64,000 nucleotides of DNA from Limnohabitans planktonicus II-D5 (GCF_001270065.2 NZ_LFYT02000004.1:186001-250000), one strand, 5' to 3'; counted from the stretch's first letter, positions 1 through 8,827 are shown. Made by a program: numbers and translations. The notes: a model not told the origin generated them from the letters alone.

Positions 1-45
1 ATGCACGCCTTTCGGGCAAGTGGATGGCAGATGGGAAAAACACGC

Positions 46-74
46 TTGCACAGCAAAACAGGATGCGCTATATT
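46..74 (+). promoter_or_regulatory. sigma70-type promoter of the nicotinate operon
   Basis: A -35 hexamer TTGCAC (46-51) and a -10 hexamer TATATT (69-74) are separated by exactly 17 bp. Transcription would start near 81, about 100 bases before the first gene. The palindrome at 83-100 begins right after this point, as expected for a repressed catabolic promoter. This is read by eye from the sequence and not tested. Confidence 0.6.
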
Positions 75-82
75 GATTTTCA

Positions 83-100
83 ATGTAGCAGATGCTACAT
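83..100. promoter_or_regulatory. 18-bp perfect palindromic operator, probably for a repressor of the operon
   Basis: ATGTAGCA-GA-TGCTACAT is a perfect inverted repeat with 8-base arms and a 2-base centre. A third half site (ATGCTACA, 114-121) follows in the same orientation as the right arm. The palindrome sits just downstream of the predicted start point, so a bound protein would block transcription. Size and symmetry suit a GntR/FCD-type or similar dimeric regulator. No regulator gene is present in the window; it may lie further left. Confidence 0.6.
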
Positions 101-179
101 TTTTGTTTGGTGAATGCTACACAGATTAAAACTGCCGTGCAAGCGCGTGTGCAGACTTTTTTGGGACACGGAATCCTGG

Positions 180-1772
180 ATGACTGAACACTCCAAAACC
201 GATGGACTTCCTGGCCTGCAAGCCCCTGCAATGCCAGCGGTTCTTGAGCGCGCCAAGCCACGCAACGACCGCATGGCTGGTGCCAAAATCGAATGCAATG
301 CCTGCCCGGTGTTGTGCCAGATTTCCGAGGGGCGACTGGGCGCATGTGACCGCTACGCCAACCGCGACGGGCAACTCTTGCGGGTTGACCCGGTGGTGTT
401 TCTGCGCCGCACGCTGGCGCAAGATGAACCTCGCTTGGTGCCGTTTGCGCCGAGCGGCGACAGCGATGCACCGCAGTGGAATGGTGATGTGCTGGGCACC
501 GATCAGGTCTTCGTCACGGGCGTGGGCTCGTCCACCACCTATCCAGACTACAAGCCTGCACCTTTCATCGTGTCTTCTCAGGTGGATGGGGTGGACATGG
601 TGACCGTGGTCACCGAGGGCATCTTCAGTTATTGCAGCTTCAAGGTGAAGATCGATACGGACCGATTCCTGGGGGCCGAGCAAGCCAATGTGCGCATGAG
701 TGGCGAGGTGGTGGGGCATGTCAGCACCGCCGAATATGGCTCTCAAATGTTGTCACTGGGTGGGGTGCATCACTTGACCGGTGGCAGCAAAAAAGAAGGC
801 CGTGTCACCGTGGAGATGATGGAAGCCTTGGGCAACAAGCAGGCTGTCGAGCTGACCATTGATGGCGGCGCGCAACTGGTGATCCAGGCCGGGCGTGCCC
901 CCATCGTCAATGGCGTGCAGGAGCAACGCATGCGTGTGGGCTGTGGTTCTGCGGTGGTGGGTATTTTTGCCCGGCAGTTTTTGGGTTTGGCCGACGAGGT
1001 GGTGGTGCTCGATGACCACATCACCGGTGTGCTGACCGAGCACCAGGCGGGCCGGTGTCTGGACATGAAGCCCTCGGGCATTGACATGCGGGGGCGCAAA
1101 TCGACGCCGGGGCGGTATTTTCAGGTCGCCAATCCGGGCAATGGCTGGGGCGGCACCGACATTGCCGATCCTTTGTCCATCATCGAAGGCTGGGACGCGC
1201 AGGTGGCCTGGCCGGGCTTGCGCCTGCTCATGACCTCGACCACCGGCGAGCATGCCGCCTGGTATGTGCTCAACGAGCAATTGCAGCCCGTGCCGCAAGA
1301 CATGCCCCAAGCGGTGCGGGCCATTGTGGATCGCATTGGCGAGAACTGCGAGCCCTCGCTGTGCAGCGTGATGTTTCTGGCCGGTGCGGGTGGCAGCTTG
1401 CGGGCCGGCGTCACTGAAAACCCTGTCTTGCTCACCCGCGCCATCAAGCAGGCTTTGGTCAATGTGACGTGTGGCGGTGCGCCCGCATTTGTCTGGCCCG
1501 GTGGGGGTATCACCGTCATGTCCGATGTGCTGCGCATGCCAGATCGCAGCTTTGGCACCGTGCCCACACCCGCCATCATTGCCCCGATTGAATTCAGCAT
1601 GCGCTTGTCTGACTATCAGGCACTGGGCGGGCACATGGCTTATGTGCGTTCGTTGCAAGAGGTCGTGAGCCAGGGTGCCTGGCACAAGGAAGGCGCACCC
1701 ACTGCGCTGCAGTGGCAGGCCCAGCCCGATGCCAACTCCTGGCCGCTCGGGCAAGCCCCGATGCTCGGATGA
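180..1772 (+). CDS. 6-hydroxynicotinate reductase-like iron-sulfur protein
   Basis: The 530-residue protein matches what I know of the family annotated as 6-hydroxynicotinate reductase. That enzyme (Hnr of Eubacterium barkeri) reduces 6-hydroxynicotinate to 1,4,5,6-tetrahydro-6-oxonicotinate and carries Fe-S and flavin cofactors. The visible support is a four-cysteine cluster near the N-terminus (C39-x2-C42-x3-C46-x9-C56) and glycine-rich stretches in the C-terminal third. An in-frame ATG at 114 exists, but it would lie only about 33 bases after the predicted transcription start and within the third operator half-site, so 180 is preferred. It is the first gene of a tightly packed operon that also encodes nicotinamidase and nicotinate hydroxylase, which supports the assignment. 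The family name is recalled, not searched. Confidence 0.65.
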   Translation: MTEHSKTDGLPGLQAPAMPAVLERAKPRNDRMAGAKIECNACPVLCQISEGRLGACDRYANRDGQLLRVDPVVFLRRTLAQDEPRLVPFAPSGDSDAPQWNGDVLGTDQVFVTGVGSSTTYPDYKPAPFIVSSQVDGVDMVTVVTEGIFSYCSFKVKIDTDRFLGAEQANVRMSGEVVGHVSTAEYGSQMLSLGGVHHLTGGSKKEGRVTVEMMEALGNKQAVELTIDGGAQLVIQAGRAPIVNGVQEQRMRVGCGSAVVGIFARQFLGLADEVVVLDDHITGVLTEHQAGRCLDMKPSGIDMRGRKSTPGRYFQVANPGNGWGGTDIADPLSIIEGWDAQVAWPGLRLLMTSTTGEHAAWYVLNEQLQPVPQDMPQAVRAIVDRIGENCEPSLCSVMFLAGAGGSLRAGVTENPVLLTRAIKQALVNVTCGGAPAFVWPGGGITVMSDVLRMPDRSFGTVPTPAIIAPIEFSMRLSDYQALGGHMAYVRSLQEVVSQGAWHKEGAPTALQWQAQPDANSWPLGQAPMLG

Positions 1773-1782
1773 GGTGCCCAGC

Positions 1783-2718
1783 GTGAGTGCATCCCGTCAC
1801 CTTTTGCCCAATGGCCGCTGGCATTTTCAGCATGGCCCCATGGACATCGTGATCGGCGCTGATCCAGATGTCGGGGCGGGCGCTCAAGTTGCGGTGGACA
1901 GCGCGCATGAAGCAGCCTGGGCGCGCTTTGTGCCCATGCTGGCGCAGTTGATGCAGGAGTGGCCGGCGTTGCGCCTGCCGGTGCAGCCGGGTGCGGTCTG
2001 TCCCTTGCAAGGCGAAGTGGCGCGATGCATGTGGCAAGCGTGCGCGCCTTGGGCTGCGCAAACTTTCATCACCCCCATGGCGGCGGTGGCAGGCAGCGTG
2101 GCCCAGGCCTTGCTGGCCTGCTATGCCCGTGCCGGGGTGGCGCGGGCCTGGGTGAACAACGGCGGCGACATTGCCTTGCACTTGTTACCAGGTCAGTCGG
2201 TTCGGGTAGGCTTGTATGCTGACCTGGCGCGTTTGCAAGTGCAGGAGTTGATGCAGGGCTTGAAGCTCGATGGTGCATTCGAGATTGCCCACCCCATGCC
2301 GGTGCGCGGTGTGGCCACCAGTGGCTGGCGTGGGCGCAGTTTTTCCTTCGGCATTGCCGACAGCGTCACGGTTCTGGCCGCCACCGCAGCGCAGGCCGAT
2401 GCCGCCGCCAGCATCATTGCCAATGCGGTGAATGTGGCGCACCCGGCCATCGTGCGCCAGCCCGCCAACAGCTTGCGCGATCACACCGATCTGGGCGATT
2501 TGGCGGTGACGGTGGATGTGCCCGCCTTGCCTGCCGAGATGGTGCAACAAGCCCTGCAAGCGGGGTTGCAACGTGCGAGAGAATGTCAGGAGCGAGGATT
2601 GATCGAGGCCGCCGCGCTGGTGTGCCAGGGTCAGTCCTTGCTGCTGCCGATGGCCTTTGGCGCTGACCCTGAACCTGTCCCCTTATGCTGTCCAGACCCC
2701 GTGGGGGTTTGGGCCTGA
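1783..2718 (+). CDS. UPF0280 family protein (ApbE-superfamily fold)
   Basis: This 311-residue protein belongs to UPF0280 (COG2122), an uncharacterised family placed near the ApbE flavin transferases. Typical features are the N-terminal PNGRWHFQHGP segment, the GGDIAL stretch after a helical region, and the later VATSGWRGRS and NAVNVAHPAI segments. The GTG at 1783 is chosen because GAGG lies 8 bases upstream and it follows the previous stop by 10 bases; GTG 1774 is an alternative. The motifs of true ApbE are not evident. Its place behind a probable flavo-Fe-S reductase suggests cofactor maturation or a pathway step, which is inference only. Confidence 0.75.
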   Translation: MSASRHLLPNGRWHFQHGPMDIVIGADPDVGAGAQVAVDSAHEAAWARFVPMLAQLMQEWPALRLPVQPGAVCPLQGEVARCMWQACAPWAAQTFITPMAAVAGSVAQALLACYARAGVARAWVNNGGDIALHLLPGQSVRVGLYADLARLQVQELMQGLKLDGAFEIAHPMPVRGVATSGWRGRSFSFGIADSVTVLAATAAQADAAASIIANAVNVAHPAIVRQPANSLRDHTDLGDLAVTVDVPALPAEMVQQALQAGLQRARECQERGLIEAAALVCQGQSLLLPMAFGADPEPVPLCCPDPVGVWA

Positions 2719-2738
2719 AAAATACTGATGGTGATGAA

Positions 2739-3383
2739 ATGATTGAAATACGACGCGTGTTCACCCAGGTGGAAGAAATCTTCCATGAGTTTGGTCCGGC
2801 ACCGGCCCAGCCGCTGCTGCGCGGAGCCATTGGCGCGGTGCTGACCAACCCCTATGCCGGACGCTACGAGCCCAACATCCTGCCCATGATGGATGCCTTG
2901 CAGGACGTGGGCATTGACATGGCGCGCCAGTTGCTCAGTGCCATGGCGGTGCCCGCCGAACGCATGGCCACGTACGGCAAGGGTGCGATTGTGGGCGAGT
3001 TCGGTGAACTGGAGCACGGAGCGCTGTGGCATGTGCCGGGAGGCTATGCCATGCGTGAATTACTCGGCTGGAAGGGCGACCGCGCCGCTTACAAAGCAGG
3101 CAAGGTCGATGACAAACCCACGGGTCAGCCAGGCAACGCGCTGGCCATCGTGCCCTCGACCAAAAAAGTGGGCCCGCCCGGTGCCACGCTGGATGTACCG
3201 TTGACCAACATCAACGCCTCTTATGTGCGCGGCCAGTTTGATGCCATCGAAGTGCGTGTGCCCGGTGCGCCGCTGCCCGACGAGATCGTCTTCATCCTGG
3301 CCATGAGCACCGGCTACCGCATCCATGATCGTGTGGGTGGTTTGCGTGCCGAAGACATCAGCCAGTGGAACGGCCTGCGCTGA
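2739..3383 (+). CDS. amino acid synthesis (AA_synth/DUF1185) family protein, copy 1
   Basis: A 214-residue protein of the AA_synth family (BB2672-like, with a chorismate-mutase/YjgF-like fold). It is a clear paralogue of the next gene. Both share an NPYAGRY segment, a YGKGAIVGE.GELEH segment, a VPS.KK.G.PG..LDVPL-type loop, and a C-terminal RVGGL...DI...NGLR. The start at 2739 follows the UPF0280 stop by 20 bases; a longer reading from 2685 would overlap that gene. No activity is established for the family. Its fixed place in this operon suggests a role in nicotinate ring metabolism, perhaps hydrolysis of the cyclic amide. Confidence 0.8.
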   Translation: MIEIRRVFTQVEEIFHEFGPAPAQPLLRGAIGAVLTNPYAGRYEPNILPMMDALQDVGIDMARQLLSAMAVPAERMATYGKGAIVGEFGELEHGALWHVPGGYAMRELLGWKGDRAAYKAGKVDDKPTGQPGNALAIVPSTKKVGPPGATLDVPLTNINASYVRGQFDAIEVRVPGAPLPDEIVFILAMSTGYRIHDRVGGLRAEDISQWNGLR

Positions 3384-3425
3384 TTCCGCACGACCACCCT
3401 ACAACCCCTCAAGGAGACGTCTTCG

Positions 3426-4010
3426 ATGACCGCACACATTCGAAAAATCATTGTTCAAGTGGACGAGACACGCCTGGAAATGGGCCGTGCCGTCAATCCC
3501 CCGACACGCCGCGCCCTGGCCATGGCTGTGATTGCCAACCCCTATGCTGGGCGCTACAGCGAGAACCTGGACGAGCTGATCGCCATTGGCGAAGAGCTGG
3601 GGGCCTTGCTGGGGCAAAAATGCGTGCAGGCTTTGGGCATTGCGCCCGGCCAGGCGCAAAGTTACGGCAAAGCCGCCATAGTGGGTGAAGCCGGTGAGCT
3701 GGAACACGCCGCTGCCATCTTGCACCCCAAACTTGGTGCTCCGCTGCGTGCGGCGGTTGAAAAAGGCGCTGCACTGGTGCCTTCGGCCAAAAAGCGTGGC
3801 AGCATGGGCACCGCCATTGATGTGCCCTTGGGCCACAAGGATGCGGCTTTTGTGCGCAGCCATTTCGACGCCATGGAAGCGCGCGTGAGTGACGCCCCGC
3901 GTGCGCAGGAAATCGTGGTCGCCGTCGTGGTCACCGACAGCGGCCGTCCGCTGCCGCGCATCGGCGGCTTGCAAATGCATGAAATTCAAGGTCAAGACGG
4001 TTTGCGCTGA
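3426..4010 (+). CDS. amino acid synthesis (AA_synth/DUF1185) family protein, copy 2
   Basis: A 194-residue paralogue of the preceding gene, with an AAGGAGA ribosome site just upstream of the ATG. The shared NPYAGRYSEN, YGKAAIVGEAGELEH and PSAKKRG segments and the terminal GGLQMHEI...DGLR align with copy 1 almost without gaps. Keeping two divergent copies side by side points to a heteromeric enzyme or to two related substrates. The conserved Ser-x-Lys-Lys loop is noteworthy because cyanuric acid hydrolase, which has YjgF-like domains, uses Ser-Lys pairs for ring opening. That comparison is inference. Confidence 0.8.
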   Translation: MTAHIRKIIVQVDETRLEMGRAVNPPTRRALAMAVIANPYAGRYSENLDELIAIGEELGALLGQKCVQALGIAPGQAQSYGKAAIVGEAGELEHAAAILHPKLGAPLRAAVEKGAALVPSAKKRGSMGTAIDVPLGHKDAAFVRSHFDAMEARVSDAPRAQEIVVAVVVTDSGRPLPRIGGLQMHEIQGQDGLR

Positions 4011-4064
4011 ACGGCCAACCCTTTGTTTCGCGTTCGTTTTTTAACCCACCTCAGGAGATCTTTC

Positions 4065-5270
4065 ATGAAAGCAGTCAATCCTTTGCGCCGCGCTGTGGCG
4101 CTGGCGGCCCTTGCCTGGGTCGCCGTCCCCGCGCAGGCCCAAAACACCTTCAAGATCGGGGAGCTCAACAGCTACAAAGCCCAACCCGCTTTCCTGGAGC
4201 CCTACAAAAAGGGCATGGAGCTGGCCATTGACGAGATCAATGCGGCCGGTGGCGTGATGGGCAAAAAGTTCGAGCTGGTCACACGCGACGACAACGCCAA
4301 CCCGGGTGATGCCGTGCGCGTGGCCGAAGAGCTGATCTCACGTGAAAAGATCGATGTGCTGACAGGCACCTTCTTGTCCAACACCGGTTTGGCCGTGGCC
4401 GACTTTGCCAAGCAGAAAAAAGCCTTCTTCCTGGCCGGAGAGCCGCTGACCGACAAGCTCACCTGGCAGGGCGGCAACGCCTACACTTTCCGTCTGCGTC
4501 CGGGGACCTACATGCAGGCGGCCATGCTGGTGCCTGAGGCGGTCAAGCTCAAGAAAAAGCGCTGGGCCGTGGTCTACCCCAACTATGAATATGGCCAGTC
4601 GGCCGTTGCCGCATTCAAGACATTGCTCAAAGCTGCCCAGCCCGATGTGGAGTTTGTGGCCGAGCAGGCACCACCGCTGGGCAAGCTCGACGCGGGCAGC
4701 GTGGTGCAAGCCCTGGCCGATGCCAAGCCCGATGCGATCTACAACGTGTTGTTTGGTGCCGACCTGTCCAAGTTTGTGCGCGAAGGCAACACCCGTGGTT
4801 TGTTCCAAGGGCGTGAAGTCGTCAGCATGTTGACCGGCGAGCCCGAGTACCTGGACCCCCTCAAGGACGAAACCCCGAACGGCTGGATCGTGACGGGTTA
4901 CCCCTGGAACAATCACAACACCCGAGAGCACAACGCGTTCTTGCAGGCTTATCAAGCCAAGTTCAAGGACTACCCCCGTTTGGGCTCCGTGGTGGGTTAC
5001 GCCATGATCAAGTCGGTGGCCGCCGGTGTGGCCAAGGCCCAGAGCGCCGATTCTGAAAAACTGCGCGTGGCCTTCCGTGGCCTGCAGGTGGACACACCGT
5101 TTGGCAAGATCACCTACCGCGCTGAAGACCACCAGTCCACCATGGGCGCCTTTGTGGGCCGCACCAAGAACGAAGGTGGAAAAGGCGTGATGGTGGATGC
5201 ACGTTACCTGGACGGTGCGCAGTTCCAGCCCTCGGCTGCCGAAGTCAAAAAATCGCGCAACGCCGATTGA
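4065..5270 (+). CDS. ABC transporter substrate-binding protein, branched-chain amino acid type
   Basis: A 401-residue periplasmic binding protein of the LivK/leucine-binding type I family. A signal peptide is visible (two arginines, a hydrophobic core, cleavage after AQA near residue 25), and the mature protein starts with the FKIGELNSYK strand. CAGGAGA precedes the ATG. It stands first in a complete Liv-type transporter set and inside a nicotinate operon, so its ligand is probably nicotinate, nicotinamide or a related acid rather than leucine. The ligand assignment comes from context only. Confidence 0.88.
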   Translation: MKAVNPLRRAVALAALAWVAVPAQAQNTFKIGELNSYKAQPAFLEPYKKGMELAIDEINAAGGVMGKKFELVTRDDNANPGDAVRVAEELISREKIDVLTGTFLSNTGLAVADFAKQKKAFFLAGEPLTDKLTWQGGNAYTFRLRPGTYMQAAMLVPEAVKLKKKRWAVVYPNYEYGQSAVAAFKTLLKAAQPDVEFVAEQAPPLGKLDAGSVVQALADAKPDAIYNVLFGADLSKFVREGNTRGLFQGREVVSMLTGEPEYLDPLKDETPNGWIVTGYPWNNHNTREHNAFLQAYQAKFKDYPRLGSVVGYAMIKSVAAGVAKAQSADSEKLRVAFRGLQVDTPFGKITYRAEDHQSTMGAFVGRTKNEGGKGVMVDARYLDGAQFQPSAAEVKKSRNAD

Positions 5271-5298
5271 TCGATTAGATTCACGCTTGAGTGATGGA

Positions 5299-5327
5299 CA
5301 TCCCTTGGGGCCGTGCCCCATGGGATG
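5299..5327 (+). promoter_or_regulatory. strong intercistronic hairpin between binding-protein and permease genes
   Basis: CATCCC-T-TGGGGC, loop CGT, GCCCCA-T-GGGATG forms a 12-pair stem with one internal T-T mismatch. No T-run follows, so it is not a simple intrinsic terminator. It lies 29 bases after the binding-protein stop and 33 before the permease start. Such hairpins commonly protect the 3' end of the binding-protein mRNA so that this component is made in excess of the membrane subunits. Confidence 0.6.
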
Positions 5328-5360
5328 CCACGACCGGGCTTTTCTTGAAATGATTCCCTC

Positions 5361-7295
5361 ATGAGCTTTTCCGGATTTCTCGTTCAACTCCTCAATGGAC
5401 TGGCCGCGGCGTCTTCGCTGTTTTTTGTGGCCGCCGGGCTGTCGCTGATTTTTGGCGTCACGCGCATTGTCAATTTTGCGCATGGCTCGTTTTTCATGGC
5501 AGGCATCTACATCGCCTACAGCGTGGTGGAGCGCTTCGCTGGCAGCATTGGCTTTTGGCCTTCGCTGGCGGTTGCTGCGCTGGCAGTGGGCGTGCTGGGA
5601 GCGCTGATCGAGATGCTGCTTTTGCGCCGCATCTACAAAGCCCCCGAGCTGTTCCAGTTGTTGGCCACATTCGCCTTGGTGCTGGTGCTCAAGGATGCGG
5701 TGCTGTGGCTGTGGGGCCCTGAAGAGTTGCTCGGGCCACGCGCGCCGGGCCTGGCTGGTTCGGTCTCCATTTTGGGGCGGCAGTTTCCCATGTACGACCT
5801 GTTTTTGATCGTGGCGGGGCCGGTGGTGCTGGCCTTGTTGTGGCTGCTGCTCACCCGCACCCGTTTTGGCACGCTGGTGCGTGCGGCCACGCAAGACCGC
5901 GAAATGGTCAGCGCCTTGGGCGTGAACCAGGCCTGGTTGTTCACCACCGTGTTTGCGCTGGGCGCTTTGCTGGCCGGACTGGGTGGCGCTTTGCAGTTGC
6001 CCCGCGAGCCCGCCAACCTGGAGATGGACCTGAACATCATTGGCGCGGCCTTTGTCGTGGTGGTGGTGGGCGGCATGGGCTCGATCCCCGGGGCGTATCT
6101 GGCAGCCTTGTTGATTGCCGAAGTCAAGGCCGTGTGCATTTGGCTGGGCGTGGTCGATGTGTTCGGGGTGTCCGTGTCGTTTTCCAAACTCACTTTGGTG
6201 GTGGACTTTTTGGTCATGGCGGTGGTGCTGGTGTGGCGGCCCTGGGGGTTGCTGGGTAGGCCGCAGGCTCCCAGCCGCTATGTGGGCATGCGTGAAGAGC
6301 CTTTGCGCCCCGCCAGCAAGGCCTACCTGGTGGCCGCATCGATTTTTGGTCTGTTGATGGTGGCCATGCCGCTGCTCACGGCCAGCTCGCCCTACACCAC
6401 GGTGCTCTTGATTGACCTGCTGATTGCCGCTCTCTTTGCGGCCAGCTTGCACTTCATCATGGGGCCTGCGGGCATGCATTCCTTCGGGCATGCGGCTTAC
6501 TTCGGGCTGGGGGCTTACGGCGCGGCACTGCTGGTGCGCGCTTTAGGCTTGCCCATGGAGGTGGCGCTGCTGGTGGCACCGCTGGTGGCGGCCTTCGGCG
6601 CTTTGATCTTTGGCTGGTTTGCCGTGCGTCTGTCAGGTGTTTACCTGGCCATGCTCACGCTGGCTTTTGCACAGATCACCTGGGCCATCACCTTCCAGTG
6701 GGACAGTTTCACCGGTGGCAGCAATGGCTTGACGGGTGTTTGGCCTTCCGAGTGGTTCAGCGACAAGCGCGTTTACTACTGGCTCACTTTGGGCCTGGTG
6801 GCTGCGGGTGTGCTCTGGCTGCGCCGTGTTTTGTTCTCGCCTTTTGGCTATGCCTTGCGCGCTGGGCGTGATTCTGAATTGAGGGCTGACGCCATTGGCA
6901 TCAATGTCAAATACATGCAGTGGCGGGCCTTCATTCTGGCAGGCGGTGTGGCTGGTCTGGCGGGGGCGCTGTATGCCTTTTCCAAGGGCAGCATCTCGCC
7001 CGAATCCCTGAGCGTGGGCAAGTCGGTGGATGGTCTGGTCATGGTCTTGCTCGGGGGTATCCAGACCCTGGCAGGGCCGGTGGTTGGCGCTTTCACCTTC
7101 ACCTGGTTGCATGACGTGGTGGCGCGCAACACCGATTATTGGCGCGCCATGCTGGGCAGCGTCATCCTGATTTTGGTGTTGTTGTTCCCCCAAGGCATTG
7201 CCGGTTCGGTGCAAGGGCTGTGGGAGCGTTGGCGGTCCAGATCGTCGGCCACATCTTCGGGGACATCTTCGACTGCAGGGGGGGCTGCATCATGA
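5361..7295 (+). CDS. fused branched-chain-type ABC permease (LivH-LivM)
   Basis: A 644-residue membrane protein that joins the two permease subunits normally encoded separately. Residues about 1-300 are LivH-like (FGVTRIVNFAHGSFFMAG near the start, GAAFVVVVVGGMGSIPGA before the join). Residues about 310-625 are LivM-like (GPAGMHSFGHAAYFGLGAY, SGVYLAMLTLAFAQ, GGIQTLAGPVVGA). The tail, rich in Ser and Thr, overlaps the next gene by ATGA. The pair would form the membrane channel for the binding protein encoded upstream. Confidence 0.88.
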   Translation: MSFSGFLVQLLNGLAAASSLFFVAAGLSLIFGVTRIVNFAHGSFFMAGIYIAYSVVERFAGSIGFWPSLAVAALAVGVLGALIEMLLLRRIYKAPELFQLLATFALVLVLKDAVLWLWGPEELLGPRAPGLAGSVSILGRQFPMYDLFLIVAGPVVLALLWLLLTRTRFGTLVRAATQDREMVSALGVNQAWLFTTVFALGALLAGLGGALQLPREPANLEMDLNIIGAAFVVVVVGGMGSIPGAYLAALLIAEVKAVCIWLGVVDVFGVSVSFSKLTLVVDFLVMAVVLVWRPWGLLGRPQAPSRYVGMREEPLRPASKAYLVAASIFGLLMVAMPLLTASSPYTTVLLIDLLIAALFAASLHFIMGPAGMHSFGHAAYFGLGAYGAALLVRALGLPMEVALLVAPLVAAFGALIFGWFAVRLSGVYLAMLTLAFAQITWAITFQWDSFTGGSNGLTGVWPSEWFSDKRVYYWLTLGLVAAGVLWLRRVLFSPFGYALRAGRDSELRADAIGINVKYMQWRAFILAGGVAGLAGALYAFSKGSISPESLSVGKSVDGLVMVLLGGIQTLAGPVVGAFTFTWLHDVVARNTDYWRAMLGSVILILVLLFPQGIAGSVQGLWERWRSRSSATSSGTSSTAGGAAS

Positions 7296-8062
7296 GCACA
7301 CCTTTGCTGCAAGTGAACAATCTGGGCAAGTCCTTTGGCGGCGTCAAGGCCGTGGACGGCATCAGCTTTGATCTGTCCCCGGGCGAACTCTTGGCCCTGA
7401 TCGGCCCCAACGGGGCAGGCAAGACCACCACCTTCAACATGGTCAACGGCCAGCTGCGCGCCGACCAGGGCTCCATCCTGCTCAAGGGCCAAGAGCTGTT
7501 GGGCCGAAAGCCCCGCGACATCTGGCGTCAGGGCGTGGGGCGGACCTTTCAGATTGCTGAAACCTTCGCCTCGCTCACGGTGGTGGAAAACGTGCAGATG
7601 GCCTTGCTCTCGCACGATGACCTGCTGATGTCCATGTGGCGTCGAGCTGCGAACCATCGCCGTGACGACGCACTGGCCTTGCTCGATCAGGTGGGCATGA
7701 AGGCGCAGGCCGACCGGCCTTGCAATGTGCTGGCCTATGGCGATGTCAAGCGGGTGGAGTTGGCGGTGGCCATGGCCAACAGCCCCAAGCTGTTGTTGAT
7801 GGACGAGCCCACCGCAGGCATGGCACCCAAAGAGCGCAACGAACTCATGGCCTTGACCAAAGACCTTGTCATCCAGCGCGGCATGGCGGTGCTGTTCACC
7901 GAGCACAGCATGGACGTGGTGTTTGCCTATGCCGATCGCATGATCGTGCTGGCCCGGGGCCGCTTGATTGCCGAAGGCAAACCTCTGGAAATTCGCGACC
8001 ACCCCAAGGTGCAGGAAGTCTATTTCGGCACCGGCAAGACATTTGAAAAGAGCAAGGCATGA
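7292..8062 (+). CDS. ABC transporter ATP-binding protein, LivG type
   Basis: A 256-residue ATPase with Walker A GPNGAGKTT at residues 38-46, the LivG-style signature LAYGDVKRVELA and Walker B LLLMDEPTAGMA. The start is fixed by the four-base ATGA overlap with the permease gene; an upstream in-frame ATG (7139) lies inside that gene and is rejected. It overlaps livF-like gene by ATGA as well, so the transporter genes are translationally coupled. It powers import of the operon's substrate. Confidence 0.9.
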   Translation: MSTPLLQVNNLGKSFGGVKAVDGISFDLSPGELLALIGPNGAGKTTTFNMVNGQLRADQGSILLKGQELLGRKPRDIWRQGVGRTFQIAETFASLTVVENVQMALLSHDDLLMSMWRRAANHRRDDALALLDQVGMKAQADRPCNVLAYGDVKRVELAVAMANSPKLLLMDEPTAGMAPKERNELMALTKDLVIQRGMAVLFTEHSMDVVFAYADRMIVLARGRLIAEGKPLEIRDHPKVQEVYFGTGKTFEKSKA

Positions 8063-8793
8063 GCACTTCAGACATTCTGCTCGACGCCAAAGGCCTGGCC
8101 GCCTGGTATGGCGCAGCGCAAATCTTGTACGACGTGGACCTGCAAGTCAGGCGTGGTGAGGTGGTGGCGCTCATGGGGCGCAATGGCGCGGGTAAATCCA
8201 CCACGCTCAAGGCCTTGATTGGCATGCTCGCACGCAGACGCGGCCAGATCACCTTCATGGGGCATGACCTGTCGCACAGCGAACCTCACCATGCCGCCCG
8301 ACTGGGCCTGGGCTTTGTGCCGGAAGACCGCCGGGTGTTCACCGATCTCACCGTCATGGAAAACCTGGAGGTTGGCCGCCAGCGCGTGCGCCAGTGGCCC
8401 GATGGCACGGTTGCCCCGCACTGGACGCCTGAACGCCTGTTTGAGCTGTTTCCCAACCTGGGCGAAATGCCCCAACGCCCGGGTGGCCGCATGAGCGGTG
8501 GCGAGCAACAAATGCTCACTGTGGCCCGCACCCTCATGGGCAATCCGTTTTTGGTGCTGCTGGACGAGCCGTCTGAAGGCGTGGCACCGGTCATCGTGGA
8601 GCAGATGGTGCAGATGATTCTGGCCCTTAAGGCCCAGGGCGTGAGCATTTTGCTGTCCGAACAAAACATGCATTTCGCCGAGCTGGTGTCTGACCGGGCC
8701 TATGTGCTCGAAAAAGGTCAGATCCGCTACCAAGCGAGCATGCAGGAATTGGCCGCCAATGAAGAGGTCCGGCGCTCTTACTTGAGCGTGTGA
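8059..8793 (+). CDS. ABC transporter ATP-binding protein, LivF type
   Basis: A 244-residue ATPase with Walker A GRNGAGKST at residues 40-48, signature MSGGEQQML and Walker B LVLLDEPSEGVAP, the last being characteristic of LivF. It pairs with the LivG-type subunit encoded just upstream (ATGA overlap). The next gene, a nicotinamidase, starts 34 bases later with its own GGAG ribosome site. Confidence 0.9.
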   Translation: MSTSDILLDAKGLAAWYGAAQILYDVDLQVRRGEVVALMGRNGAGKSTTLKALIGMLARRRGQITFMGHDLSHSEPHHAARLGLGFVPEDRRVFTDLTVMENLEVGRQRVRQWPDGTVAPHWTPERLFELFPNLGEMPQRPGGRMSGGEQQMLTVARTLMGNPFLVLLDEPSEGVAPVIVEQMVQMILALKAQGVSILLSEQNMHFAELVSDRAYVLEKGQIRYQASMQELAANEEVRRSYLSV

Positions 8794-8827
8794 ACCCAGA
8801 CTGATGGTTTTTAACGCGGAGTAGCCA

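Noticed and set aside
1783..2718. ApbE flavin transferase
   Set aside because: Length and several segments fit UPF0280, and the transferase motifs are not seen.
4338..6491. 717-codon open frame on the minus strand
   Set aside because: It lies opposite the transporter genes, is rich in His/Gln/Arg as antisense frames of GC-rich genes are, and resembles no protein.
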